DNA of 54,715 nucleotides from an uncultured Bacteroidales bacterium. GTDB lineage: Bacteria > Bacteroidota > Bacteroidia > Bacteroidales > Muribaculaceae. The notes beneath the pieces were generated by a model that worked only from the letters and a program-made list of their open reading frames with translations, searched no databases and was not told the origin of the DNA. Below are positions 26,438 through 34,800 of the stretch, one piece after another (position 1 is the first letter of the stretch; every line of letters begins with the position of its first letter). The stretch lies in NCBI GenBank assembly GCA_947173955.1, contig CAMWHE010000012.1, positions 1 through 54,715 of the forward strand, read 5' to 3'. Position numbers and translations under genes: made by a program.

Positions 26438-29400
26438 TTAGAAGTCAAGCAGCGGATCGTCGCCCTCGCTTCCAGACGGGAGCAGGGGAGCTGTCGGCGC
26501 GGGCTTGGGAGAGGGCGCCGGCTCCGGGGCAGGCTTGGGCGCGGGAGCAGGAGCAGCAGGCTGCACAGGAGCCTCGGAGGGCTCGGCCGGCTCGGACTTG
26601 TCAGACTCCTCGGACGAGTCGGACTGGTCGGAGAGGGCGGCGGGCTCTTCGGGTGTGTCAGGCTCTTCGGCGGGGAGGCCGCCGGAGGGACCGAAGATGT
26701 CGGGGTCGAGCACGCTTTCCTCGGTGTCGCGATAGGTCTTATCGCGGGCAAATTCAAAGTATTGCTCGAACGAGGCTCCGTGGGAGAGCATCGTATTGAA
26801 GTTTTTCTCGCTGATGACGACGGGTATCACGCCGGCCGGGATGCTCAGTTCGGGGTTCTGCTGCATCAGCGACCGGTAGTGGTTGATCTGGGCGAGATTG
26901 TCGAATCCGCGGATAAGCAGCAGGCCGAGCTGTCCGTAGTTCATGGTCTCGAGGTCGAAGTCCATGATGGCGAATGTGGAGAAGTTGTGGCGGGCGATGT
27001 TGAACAGCAGGGCATTGGTCGAGATGCGGTCGGTCGGGTAGAGGAGCACGAGCAGCTGGGCGTCGTCGGGGTTGAGCTCGAATTCGAGTTGCGAGGGGTC
27101 GCCGTCAAAGGCTGTCGAGTCGTTGCCGAGGTGGATGTCCCAGAGCATTCCGCGCAGGTTCTCGCCTGATCCAGCCTGCAGTTCGCGTCCTTTGGCGAGC
27201 CCTCCGAGCCATGCGGCGGCGTAGGTGGAGAGGTCGGTGTCGGGGTAGCGCTGGAGCATCTCGGTGAGGGTTGACTTGAACTCGTCGGGGCGATGGTCGG
27301 TGACGCAGGCGAGCGCGTGGATAAACATGAAGCGCGGCATCAGCTTGCTCATCGGGAAGCGCTCGGAGATGTCGGCATAGGCGGCGTGGACATCGTCGTT
27401 GCGGTTGTCCATATAGGCCTCGAGGGCGCGGTCGTAGAGCTCGTTCTGCTGCGACTCCATCAGGCGCAGGTTGTCGATATAGGCGGGGTCGCGCAGGGCT
27501 ATCCCCTGCTTTGAGTCGGGAAATTCCGACAGGATAAGCGAGCGGTAGCGCTCCATTCCGGCAGCATCGTCCTCACGGGCATACATCAGATACATGTTGA
27601 AGTAGGCGTCGAGGCGGTAGGTGTTGTCGGGGTAGCGGGTGTTGAGGGCGTTGAACTGCTCGCGTGCGGCGGGGAAGTCCTCCATCTTGTCCTTGAGGAT
27701 GACGCCCATGTTGAAGAGTCCCTCGCGGATGAGGTCGTGGCTTAGGGCGCGGGAGGTGGAGTCGGAGGGTATCATCTTGAGATAGTACTCCGGATAGTGG
27801 GGGTCGGACTCGCGCTTGACTTTCTCCTCGTCGACGGGTTCTTCGGCTGACTCGGGCGTGTCGGACTGGTCAGACTCGTCCGGCTGGTCTGAGTCTGACT
27901 CCCGGGCGGAGAAGTCGTCGAAGGAGAATGCCGACTTGTTGCGGCGGCGCCAGTCGTCCTCGAGCTTGCGGGAGCCCCACCGGCGCTGGAATTCGGTCTT
28001 GCCGGCGCTGACTGTCGAGGGGTTGTAGAAATACCATGAGTCGGAGCTGTTCATGGTGTAGGTGGTCGGGGCGTTGGCCGCGTTGAGCTGCGAGCCGGCC
28101 GCCTCCTGGTTGGCGAGGAATTCCTGGCGGGCGGCTTCCTCGGCCTCCTCTTTTTCCTTCTTGTTGAGCTCGTCGATGATGCGGTTGATGATCTCGAGCT
28201 GCTCTTCGGGTGTCATGTAGGAGAGGCGGAGCAGGGAGTCCTGGAGGGTGACGTTGTGGGAGTAGACCGAGAGCTCGTCGAGGATGTCGGAGCGGCGCTT
28301 GAGCTTCCGGTAGTCGGGATATGACTCGGGGAGCTTGGGTATGGCCTCGGCATAGCACGGCTGGGCTTCGTCATACTGGCCGCGGTCGTAGTAGAGGCCG
28401 CCCAGACGCGCCTGGGAGATGGCCTTGTCGATGCCGTCGCGGGTCGACTCCTTGGCTGCCAGGAGATAGTTCTCGATAGCTTTGGTCGTGTCGCGGCGCG
28501 AGAGGTAGAGGTTGGCGATGGCGTAGTAGATCTGGTCGCGGTACTCGCGGTTGCGGTCGTAGCGGGTCATGCGTCTGAGGGCTTTGACTTCCTGCTCGAT
28601 GTCAGAGCCGTCGAATACCTCCGACTGCTTGATGCGGGCATTGAAGCGCGTGCGGTAGTCGGACGACGCCGAGCCGGCCACGCGGCTGAAGGCCGTGTAG
28701 GCCTCGGCATTCTCTCCGGCGAGGGCGGCTACCTGACCGAGCAGGAAGGTCAGGCGCGTCTTCTGCGCGCCCGAAGCGAGCCTGACGGCCTGGCGCAGAT
28801 AGGGGAGCGCCTCGTCGTAGCGGCGGGAGCGGATGAGGAAGTCGGCGTAGGTCGAGTTGTAGAGCGAGCGGAGTGTCTTGTCGGTCAGCTGGTCATCCTT
28901 GATGCGCGTCAGTATCATCTCGGCATCGAAGAGCCAGTCCATGGCGCAGTAGCTGCGCGCCTGCCAGAGCTTGGCCTCGGTGACGGTCTTGGGGAGCCAT
29001 GAGAAGTGGCGCGAGATATAGAAGAATGTGGCGGCCGCGCCTGTGAAGTCGCCGTTCATGAATTGCGAGCGCCCCATGAGCATCCATGAGTTGTGGAGGT
29101 AGGGGTTGTACTCCTCGCGCTTCATCCATGCCTTGTAGGCCGGATCGGACTTCTTGCCGGGCTTCGGTGCAGGCTTGGCCTTGATGGAGCGGAGCTGGAT
29201 GGCTTTCTGGGCTTTCTCGATGGAGCGTGTGAAGTCGCCCGAGGGCTGGGTGGCCTTCTCGTCGGCGCGTGCCTCGGCCGGATGGGTGTAGAGCAGGCGG
29301 GTGAAGTCGTCCTCATACTTCTTCTCCATCTCGTCGAGGGTCTCCGAGTAGTGGGTGTCGCCGTTATACTGTATGTTATAGCGGGTTATGAATGCCTGAT

Positions 29401-29509
29401 AGCGTCGCGAGGCCGCGGTGTTGCGCTTGGCCGAGCAGGCCGACAGGATGGCCGCGAGTACGGTCATCAGCAGGAGCAGGCGGGTCGGGTGCGGGCGCAA
29501 TGAGGTCAT
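26438..29509 (-). CDS. porW: T9SS PorW/SprE-like TPR lipoprotein
   Basis: The 1023-residue lipoprotein has a signal ending in the lipobox ILSAC (Cys25). The start of the mature protein (RRYQAFITRYNIQYNGDTHY, then YEDDF and HPAEA) is the PorW/SprE pattern; this lipoprotein is needed for type IX secretion in Bacteroidetes and bridges the motor and outer-membrane parts. TPR helices cover about 140-480 and 590-760. A low-complexity Asp/Ser/Glu linker lies near 545-570, and the C-terminal 70 residues are acidic and then Pro/Ala-rich (PAPAPKPAPEPAPSPKPAP). It ends an operon with ribF, HAD, O-methyltransferase, aroQ and apbC. The call matches the neighbouring T9SS-tailed protein. Confidence 0.8.
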   Translation of the reverse strand: MTSLRPHPTRLLLLMTVLAAILSACSAKRNTAASRRYQAFITRYNIQYNGDTHYSETLDEMEKKYEDDFTRLLYTHPAEARADEKATQPSGDFTRSIEKAQKAIQLRSIKAKPAPKPGKKSDPAYKAWMKREEYNPYLHNSWMLMGRSQFMNGDFTGAAATFFYISRHFSWLPKTVTEAKLWQARSYCAMDWLFDAEMILTRIKDDQLTDKTLRSLYNSTYADFLIRSRRYDEALPYLRQAVRLASGAQKTRLTFLLGQVAALAGENAEAYTAFSRVAGSASSDYRTRFNARIKQSEVFDGSDIEQEVKALRRMTRYDRNREYRDQIYYAIANLYLSRRDTTKAIENYLLAAKESTRDGIDKAISQARLGGLYYDRGQYDEAQPCYAEAIPKLPESYPDYRKLKRRSDILDELSVYSHNVTLQDSLLRLSYMTPEEQLEIINRIIDELNKKEKEEAEEAARQEFLANQEAAGSQLNAANAPTTYTMNSSDSWYFYNPSTVSAGKTEFQRRWGSRKLEDDWRRRNKSAFSFDDFSARESDSDQPDESDQSDTPESAEEPVDEEKVKRESDPHYPEYYLKMIPSDSTSRALSHDLIREGLFNMGVILKDKMEDFPAAREQFNALNTRYPDNTYRLDAYFNMYLMYAREDDAAGMERYRSLILSEFPDSKQGIALRDPAYIDNLRLMESQQNELYDRALEAYMDNRNDDVHAAYADISERFPMSKLMPRFMFIHALACVTDHRPDEFKSTLTEMLQRYPDTDLSTYAAAWLGGLAKGRELQAGSGENLRGMLWDIHLGNDSTAFDGDPSQLEFELNPDDAQLLVLLYPTDRISTNALLFNIARHNFSTFAIMDFDLETMNYGQLGLLLIRGFDNLAQINHYRSLMQQNPELSIPAGVIPVVISEKNFNTMLSHGASFEQYFEFARDKTYRDTEESVLDPDIFGPSGGLPAEEPDTPEEPAALSDQSDSSEESDKSEPAEPSEAPVQPAAPAPAPKPAPEPAPSPKPAPTAPLLPSGSEGDDPLLDF

Positions 29510-29536
29510 AGTGGTAAAACGTTGCGCTGTGGCTGT

Positions 29537-30451
29537 TTATTGCCTTCGGGCTAAAAAGTCGAGGGTGGCCTTACGGTCGGCCTCGAGCTGCCGGCGCAGC
29601 GATTCTACGGAGTCGAAGCGCTGCTCGGAGCGGAGCCGCCCCTGCAGCTGGAGCGTCAGCGGCTTGCCGTAGAGGTCGGAGTCGAGGCCTATGATGTGCG
29701 CCTCGATCGTGACGGGGGAGTCGGGGCTGTCGACGGTGGGGCGGTGGCCGATGTTGAGCATGGCGGGGAGGTGCCGGTCGCCGGCTGTGGCAGTGGCGGC
29801 GTAGACCCCGGTCGGGGGAAGCAGCAGCTCGGGGTCGGCTGGAAGGAGGTTGGCCGTCGGGAATCCGATCGTGCGGCCGAGTTGCCGGCCGCTGACGACG
29901 GTGCCGCTGATGGCGTAGGGATAGCCGAGCAGGGCGTTGGCGCCGGCGATGTCGCCCGCGGCTATGAGGGAGCGGATTGCAGAGGAGTTGACGGGGCAGC
30001 CGCCGATGGTCAGTTCGGGGGCCTGCTCGACGGCTACGGGGAGTCCGGCAGCGGCCTGCTGAAACTCGCCGAGCGAGCGGAGACCGTCGGACCCGAAGCG
30101 GTTGTCATGGCCTACGATTAGCAGGCGGACTCCCTCGGAGGCGAGCCGCTCGAGGTATTGGCGGGCGGTCAGTCCGCGAAGGGCGGAGAAGTCGTCGGTG
30201 CGCAGGTCGTCGATGCCTGTCTGCCTCAGCCGGTCGGCTTTCTGCCGCAGGGAGAGCAGCGGGGCGGGAGCCTTGTCGGGAGCTATCGTGGCGAGGGGGT
30301 GGCGCGTGAATGTGTAGACGCGGGTGGCCAGCCCTTCGGCCCGGGCTCGACGGAGCAGGTGGTCAAGGAGATAGCGGTGGCCGCGGTGTACACCGTCGAA
30401 TGTGCCGACGACTGCGGCATAGCCTCTGGTCGCTGCTCCGTCAGGACTCAT
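29537..30451 (-). CDS. ribF: bifunctional riboflavin kinase/FAD synthetase
   Basis: RibF phosphorylates riboflavin to FMN and adenylylates it to FAD. The N-terminal FAD-synthetase domain has GTFDGVHRGHRYLL (about 17-30) and the C-terminal kinase domain has GRTIGFPTANL and MLNIGHRPTV. The 304-residue length is normal. The gene overlaps the upstream HAD gene by four bases (ATGA) and precedes porW by 27 bases. Confidence 0.95.
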   Translation of the reverse strand: MSPDGAATRGYAAVVGTFDGVHRGHRYLLDHLLRRARAEGLATRVYTFTRHPLATIAPDKAPAPLLSLRQKADRLRQTGIDDLRTDDFSALRGLTARQYLERLASEGVRLLIVGHDNRFGSDGLRSLGEFQQAAAGLPVAVEQAPELTIGGCPVNSSAIRSLIAAGDIAGANALLGYPYAISGTVVSGRQLGRTIGFPTANLLPADPELLLPPTGVYAATATAGDRHLPAMLNIGHRPTVDSPDSPVTIEAHIIGLDSDLYGKPLTLQLQGRLRSEQRFDSVESLRRQLEADRKATLDFLARRQ

Positions 30452-31068
30452 TGGGGGAGCTTTTTGGAGATGTGGGTGATGAAGTCGTTTTCGGGTGTGA
30501 CGAGCGCGGCATGGAAGCCGAGACGCCGCGCGGCTTCGACATTGGCCTGGGAGTCGTCGAAGAACAGGGTCTCCTCGGGATCGATGCCGAGCAGCTCCTC
30601 GGCGGCCTTGAAGATGGCCGGCTCAGGCTTGTAGGCCTTGACCTCGAATGATGTGATCAGCCCGTCGAAATAGTAGTTGATGTCGTGGCCGAGCCGGGTG
30701 AACTCGGGAAGGATATAGCGCTCCCACATCAGCGGATTGGTGTTGGAGAGCAGATAGATCCTGAAGCGGCGGTGGAGCTGCTCGAGAGCGCGCAGGCGAT
30801 GGTCGGGGATGCCGCGCAGGAACTGGCAGAAAGCTTCGTCGATCGTGTCGTCGTCGACGGGGCGGTCGAAGTGGGCGCGCAGCTCGTCGCGGAATTGTGC
30901 TGACGTTATTTCGCCTCTTTCCAGGGCGAGAAAGGGGCCTTTCTGCCCATAGTCGCCGAGGAGTTCCTCCGGGTCGCGCATGCCGGCGTCGCGCAGGGCT
31001 TCGACGGCTTTCATGCGGTCAATGTCGAGGATGACTCCTCCGAGGTCGAAAAGCAGGTTCTTTATCAT
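30448..31068 (-). CDS. HAD superfamily phosphatase (subfamily IA)
   Basis: The 206-residue haloacid-dehalogenase-like hydrolase has motif I FDLGGVILDID, where the nucleophile is Asp8 and Gly replaces the usual DxD second Asp, as in YihX-type members. Motif II is LLSNTNP, the motif III Lys lies near VKAYKP, and motif IV is FFDDSQAN. YihX-like enzymes dephosphorylate small sugar phosphates; the substrate here is not determined. Its start of translation is coupled to the downstream ribF by a four-base overlap. Because ribF makes FMN, a role as a riboflavin-pathway phosphatase (removing the phosphate of the pyrimidine precursor) is possible but unproven. Confidence 0.85.
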   Translation of the reverse strand: MIKNLLFDLGGVILDIDRMKAVEALRDAGMRDPEELLGDYGQKGPFLALERGEITSAQFRDELRAHFDRPVDDDTIDEAFCQFLRGIPDHRLRALEQLHRRFRIYLLSNTNPLMWERYILPEFTRLGHDINYYFDGLITSFEVKAYKPEPAIFKAAEELLGIDPEETLFFDDSQANVEAARRLGFHAALVTPENDFITHISKKLPQ

Positions 31069-31084
31069 AGCGGTGTGTGGGTGG

Positions 31085-31717
31085 TTATTCTAATACGTGT
31101 ATCATTGTCAGGCCGTCGCGCAGGGGGAGTATGACGGTCTCGACGCGCGGATCGCGGGCCACGAGGTCGTTGAAGGCGCGGATTCCGGCGGTCTGCGGGT
31201 CGTGGCAGGCCGGATCGGCCACTTTGCCTGCCCAGAGGGTGTTGTCGGCGAGGATGTAGCCGCCGGGATTCATGCGCGGCAGGATGGCTTTGTAATAGTC
31301 GACATAGCTGCGCTTGTTGGCGTCGATGAACGCCATGTCCCATCTGCCGGGCAGCGTGGGGAGCACCTCTTCGGCCGCTCCGATGTGGAGAGTGACCTTC
31401 CGGCCGTGGGGCGAGCGCTCCAGGCGGCGGCGTATGAAGTCCTCCATCTCGTCGTCGGCCTCGATGGTGTGTATCTCGGCGTCGTCGGCCAGCCCTTCGG
31501 CTATGGAGAGGGCTGAGTAGCCGGCGTAGGTGCCTAACTCCAGGACACGCCGCGGCGCTATCATGGAGGTCAGCATCTTGAGTATGCGCCCCTGCAGGTG
31601 GCCGGAGCACATGCGCGGATAGAGCAGGCGGACATTGACGTCGCGCTCGAGCTCGCGCAGGTCGTCGGGCTCGGGCGATATGTGGCTGAGTATGTAGTCG
31701 TCAAGCTCTTGGGTCAT
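31085..31717 (-). CDS. class I SAM-dependent O-methyltransferase
   Basis: I take the start at 31717 (MTQELDDYILSHI, 210 aa), since upstream codons lie inside aroQ. The SAM site is VLELGTYAGYSAL, followed by IEADDEM for the ribose acid and a metal/catalytic region DMAFIDANKRSYVDYY, the signature of caffeoyl-CoA O-methyltransferase-like (YrrM) enzymes. The C-terminal half has ILADNTLWAGKV. These act on catechols or small hydroxylated molecules. The gene overlaps the aroQ end by 17 bases and precedes the HAD gene by 16 bases. Confidence 0.88.
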   Translation of the reverse strand: MTQELDDYILSHISPEPDDLRELERDVNVRLLYPRMCSGHLQGRILKMLTSMIAPRRVLELGTYAGYSALSIAEGLADDAEIHTIEADDEMEDFIRRRLERSPHGRKVTLHIGAAEEVLPTLPGRWDMAFIDANKRSYVDYYKAILPRMNPGGYILADNTLWAGKVADPACHDPQTAGIRAFNDLVARDPRVETVILPLRDGLTMIHVLE

Positions 31718-32150
31718 CTCGGAATTTCTTAACCGCCTCCACGGCAAGCCGGTAGCTGTCGAGCCCGAAGCCGGCTATCACTCCGCGGCAGGCCGGGGCT
31801 ATCAGCGAGCGGTGGCGCTCAGGCTCGCGCGCCGCGGTGTTGGATATGTGCACTTCGACTACCGGCACGTCGATGGCGCGGATGGCGTCGGCTATGGCGA
31901 GCGAGGTGTGCGAGTAGGCTCCCGCATTGAGTATTATCCCTTTGACCTGCGGGTCGAATCCGCGCTCATGGAGCTTGTCGATGATGGCGCCTTCGTGGTT
32001 GGACTGGAAGGTGGTCAGGGCGACGTCGGGCTCGGCGGCCGACAGCTCGGCGAGATAGTCGTCGAGCGGGCGCGTACCGTAGACGTCGGGCTCGCGACGT
32101 CCCGTGAGATTGAGGTTGGGACCGTTGATTATCAGTATCTCGGGCTTCAT
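31701..32150 (-). CDS. aroQ: type II 3-dehydroquinate dehydratase
   Basis: AroQ dehydrates 3-dehydroquinate to 3-dehydroshikimate in the shikimate pathway. The 149-residue protein begins with ILIINGPNLNLTGRREPDVYG (split: PNLNL, then RREPDVYG with the catalytic Tyr). It has ILNAGAYSHTSLAI and VEVHISN with the catalytic His and a substrate-binding Arg in AAREPERHRS. Full length for the dodecameric type II family. It is three bases from apbC upstream. Confidence 0.96.
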   Translation of the reverse strand: MKPEILIINGPNLNLTGRREPDVYGTRPLDDYLAELSAAEPDVALTTFQSNHEGAIIDKLHERGFDPQVKGIILNAGAYSHTSLAIADAIRAIDVPVVEVHISNTAAREPERHRSLIAPACRGVIAGFGLDSYRLAVEAVKKFRDDPRA

Positions 32151-32153
32151 GGG

Positions 32154-33266
32154 TCAGTGTTTTAGCTCTACTTTGGTCGTTGGCGGGAGCGTACTGTTAC
32201 GCTCGCCGACAGCGTCGACTACTTCGTGGGCCAGATGCATGAACGCATGGGCGGCCATGGAGTCGCCGGCCGCTATCGGCTCTCCGCTGTCGCCGTGGTC
32301 GCAGATGCTCTCGGTGACGGGTATCTGTCCCAGCAGCTTGACTCCCAGCTCGCGGGCAAGCTCCACGCCCCCTTCGCGGCCGAAGATGTAGTAGCGCTCG
32401 TCGGGGTGCTTCTCAGGAGTGAACCAGGCCATGTTTTCCACCAGGCCGAGGATGGGGACATTGACCTTGTCGCCCATGAACATTGCTATCCCCTTGCGGG
32501 CGTCGGCCAGGGCCACCTGCTGCGGGGTAGAGACGATGACGACGCCGGTGATGGCGAGCGTCTGCACCAGGGTCAGGTGTATGTCGCTCGTGCCGGGAGG
32601 CATGTCGATCAGGAAGTAGTCCAGCTCGCCCCAGTCGGCGTCGGTGATGAGCTGCTTCAGCGCGTTGGATGCCATGCCGCCGCGCCAGAGCACGGGCGCA
32701 TTCTTGTCGACCAGAAAGCCGATCGACAGCACCTTGACTCCGTAGCGCTCTGCCGGGATGATCAGCTCGCGGCCGTCGACGCGGTGCATGTAGAGCTCGG
32801 CATCTTCGAGACCGAGCATCTTGGGCATCGACGGCCCGAAGATGTCGGCGTCGAGCAGGCCTACCTTGTAGCCCTCGCGGGCCAGGGCCACGGCCAGATT
32901 GGACGCGACGGTCGATTTGCCGACTCCCCCCTTGCCCGAAGAGATACCGATGATATTCCTGACGCCGGAGAGGGGCTTTTCGGCCGGCTGCGGCGCCTGG
33001 ATGCGGGTCTTGACGGCGACGTTGCCCTTGATGTCGACCCACGGGCCGATGTAGGTGGCGATGGCGCTCTCGGCGGCCTTGACGAGCGACTTGATGAACG
33101 GATCGGTCGGCCTGTCAAAGACGAGCGAGAAGCTGACGCGGCTGCCGTCGATGCGGATGTCGTCCTCGACCATGCCGCTCTCCACGATGTTTTTGCCGCT
33201 CCCGGGGTAGCGCACGTTGCGCAGGGCGTCGAGTATGAGGTTGGGGTAGAGTCTCTGCTGTTCCAT
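32154..33266 (-). CDS. apbC: Mrp/ApbC family iron-sulfur carrier ATPase
   Basis: The 370-residue P-loop protein has an N-terminal MIP18-like domain (about 1-95) and an Mrp/NBP35 ATPase domain with GKGGVGKST (111-119) and DADIFGPS. Mrp proteins carry and transfer Fe-S clusters. The C-terminal CxxC cluster-binding pair of many members is absent: the segment ENMAWFTPEKHPDERYY replaces it. Cluster binding may therefore differ from the E. coli type. It is the first gene of the operon; minus-strand TAACTTCG at 33291-33298 may be its -7 element. Confidence 0.92.
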   Translation of the reverse strand: MEQQRLYPNLILDALRNVRYPGSGKNIVESGMVEDDIRIDGSRVSFSLVFDRPTDPFIKSLVKAAESAIATYIGPWVDIKGNVAVKTRIQAPQPAEKPLSGVRNIIGISSGKGGVGKSTVASNLAVALAREGYKVGLLDADIFGPSMPKMLGLEDAELYMHRVDGRELIIPAERYGVKVLSIGFLVDKNAPVLWRGGMASNALKQLITDADWGELDYFLIDMPPGTSDIHLTLVQTLAITGVVIVSTPQQVALADARKGIAMFMGDKVNVPILGLVENMAWFTPEKHPDERYYIFGREGGVELARELGVKLLGQIPVTESICDHGDSGEPIAAGDSMAAHAFMHLAHEVVDAVGERNSTLPPTTKVELKH

Positions 33267-33290
33267 ATCTGTCGGAAGGTATATTTTCCG

Positions 33291-33298
33291 CGAAGTTA
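33291..33298 (-). promoter_or_regulatory. candidate -7 element of the apbC-porW operon
   Basis: The minus strand reads TAACTTCG, 25-32 bases from the ATG, one base off TAnnTTTG. The -33 element is not clear. Confidence 0.35.
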
Positions 33299-33358
33299 CG
33301 AAAAAATTCCCACTTGCGAAATGTTAAAAATGCCTTACCGCTCCGTCATAAGAGTGTT

Positions 33359-33366
33359 TATATTTG
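33359..33366 (+). promoter_or_regulatory. candidate -7 element of DUF3943 gene
   Basis: TATATTTG is an exact TAnnTTTG match, 69 bases from the ATG at 33435. No TTTG is found at the expected distance upstream. Confidence 0.4.
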
Positions 33367-33434
33367 TTACAATAGTGTTACAATTATTTATTTAGAAAAA
33401 CACACACTCTCTTCACCTTTTAATCATTCATACT

Positions 33435-34337
33435 ATGAAGCGCATATTCATCACCTTAGCTTTAGCCCTGAGCTGGGTAGGGCTTAAAGCCGCCGTAGAG
33501 CCGGAGGAGTTTTACGGGATCGGCTACGACGATATCGATGATGATATCCGCGACGAGCTCTCCGACGAGCAGGACTATGAGACCGACACCATAGCCGGTC
33601 CGGAGCCTCAGGCCGCCGTGAGTCCCGCCGTAAAGCCGTCAAAACAGCCGTGCATCTATGATATGCCTTACTCACTGACCGCCAACTATCCCAACTACCA
33701 TCGCCTGGCCGCCAATACGGCCGTGCTCTTCGGCGCCGGTTTCGCCACGCTCGCCGTGCTCGACCTCCTGCCCGAGAACGCTACCTCTTGGAATAAGAAA
33801 GAAGAGACCGAGGTGCCCATGACCGAGCGATATCTCAAGAACGTCATGAAAGGCCCCCACTGGGACGGCGACAAGATCATCTTCAACTACGTCCTCCATC
33901 CCTATGCCGGAGCCGCCTACTTCATGTCGGCACGCTCGCAGGGCTTCAACTTCTGGTATTCGGCGCTCTACAGCTTCGGCGTATCGACCATCTTCTGGGA
34001 GTATGGCATCGAGGCGTTCATGGAGATCCCCTCCATCCAGGATCTTATCATAACCCCCGTCGTAGGCTCGCTCCTGGGCGAGTGCCTCTATCGCGGCAAG
34101 CGCTATATCGTCGAGCATGACTATGAGCTGCTCGGCTGGAAGCCGCTGGGCTATGTGGCCGCATTCTTCTGCGACCCCGTCAACGAGTTTCTCGGCTACT
34201 TCCGCGGCAACGACGCCCACGGCTGGAGCTCCCGCCATCAGCAGCAGTCGAAAGTCGACATCAGCTCCGGCTTCGCCCTCGTCCCCGATGCCACAGGCCA
34301 CGCCGCCCCGACCCTCTCAGTCTCCCTGACCTTCTGA
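33435..34337 (+). CDS. DUF3943 outer-membrane-associated protein
   Basis: The 300-residue protein has a signal peptide (MKRIFITLALALSWVGLKAA), an acidic stretch (about 30-50: GYDDIDDDIRDEL) and the DUF3943 domain (about 100-265). This has DKIIFNYVLHPYAGAAYF, EYGIEAFMEIPSIQDLIITP and VVGSLLGECLYR. The family is conserved in Bacteroidetes, probably in the envelope, function unknown. The last 17 codons belong to a 57-base sequence that recurs 420 bases downstream at 34709-34765, so the tail (ATGHAAPTLSVSLTF) has a duplicated copy outside the gene. Confidence 0.8.
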   Translation: MKRIFITLALALSWVGLKAAVEPEEFYGIGYDDIDDDIRDELSDEQDYETDTIAGPEPQAAVSPAVKPSKQPCIYDMPYSLTANYPNYHRLAANTAVLFGAGFATLAVLDLLPENATSWNKKEETEVPMTERYLKNVMKGPHWDGDKIIFNYVLHPYAGAAYFMSARSQGFNFWYSALYSFGVSTIFWEYGIEAFMEIPSIQDLIITPVVGSLLGECLYRGKRYIVEHDYELLGWKPLGYVAAFFCDPVNEFLGYFRGNDAHGWSSRHQQQSKVDISSGFALVPDATGHAAPTLSVSLTF

Positions 34338-34343
34338 CGCTAT
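34287..34343. repeat. 57-bp direct repeat, copy 1 (3' end of DUF3943 gene)
   Basis: Starts GATGCCACAGGCCACGCC and ends TTCTGACGCTAT. It differs from copy 2 at 34709-34765 by one base (C/A at position 27). Copy 1 is coding for the end of the DUF3943 protein; copy 2 lies in a non-coding palindrome block. The 365 bases between the copies are filled with hairpins. Confidence 0.9.
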
Positions 34344-34708
34344 GCCTTATAGCTCTTAATAAGGCTTACACTTCTTAGCCTCATGCAAGTGCGGCGAAGC
34401 CGCGCGACTGGTGTCATGCGGATGCCGCCGATTATAACTATAAGGTCGCACTGCATCCATGGCTGAAAGCCATGTCAGTATGGATAGCCGGGTACATGGA
34501 GCGAAGCGACATGTACCCGGATAGATAGCGGATATGGAATATGTCTGAAAGACATCTCGTTACAAGGTGTCTTAACAGACACGTTCAGAGTCTCTCCCCC
34601 CTCTCCCGGAGACACCATGTGGTGTCCCCGGCTATTCAAATCCATGGCTTCCAGCCATGTCAGGTCGATATGATATGGTGAGCGTCCCACCCCCGGCGTC
34701 CTCGGCCG
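34344..34708. repeat. hairpin block between the 57-bp repeats
   Basis: A run of short-loop palindromes: GCGGC-gaa-GCCGC, ATGGCT-gaa-AGCCAT, CCGGGTACAT-ggagcgaagcgac-ATGTACCCGG, ATGTCT-gaa-AGACAT, GTGTCT-taac-AGACAC, GACACCA-tg-TGGTGTC, ATGGCT-tcc-AGCCAT and GGCGTCC-tcggcc-GGATGCC. No protein-like frame. This is a pure example of the repeat style seen in the other four blocks. Confidence 0.8.
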
Positions 34709-34765
34709 GATGCCACAGGCCACGCCGCCCCGACACTCTCAGTCTCCCTGACCTTCTGACGCTAT
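34709..34765. repeat. 57-bp direct repeat, copy 2
   Basis: Near-exact duplicate of the DUF3943 3' end, lying beyond the hairpin block and 35 bases from the stop of the last fimbrial gene. Confidence 0.9.
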
Positions 34766-34800
34766 AACCTATAAGACGTATATGACTTATAAATCAGGGC

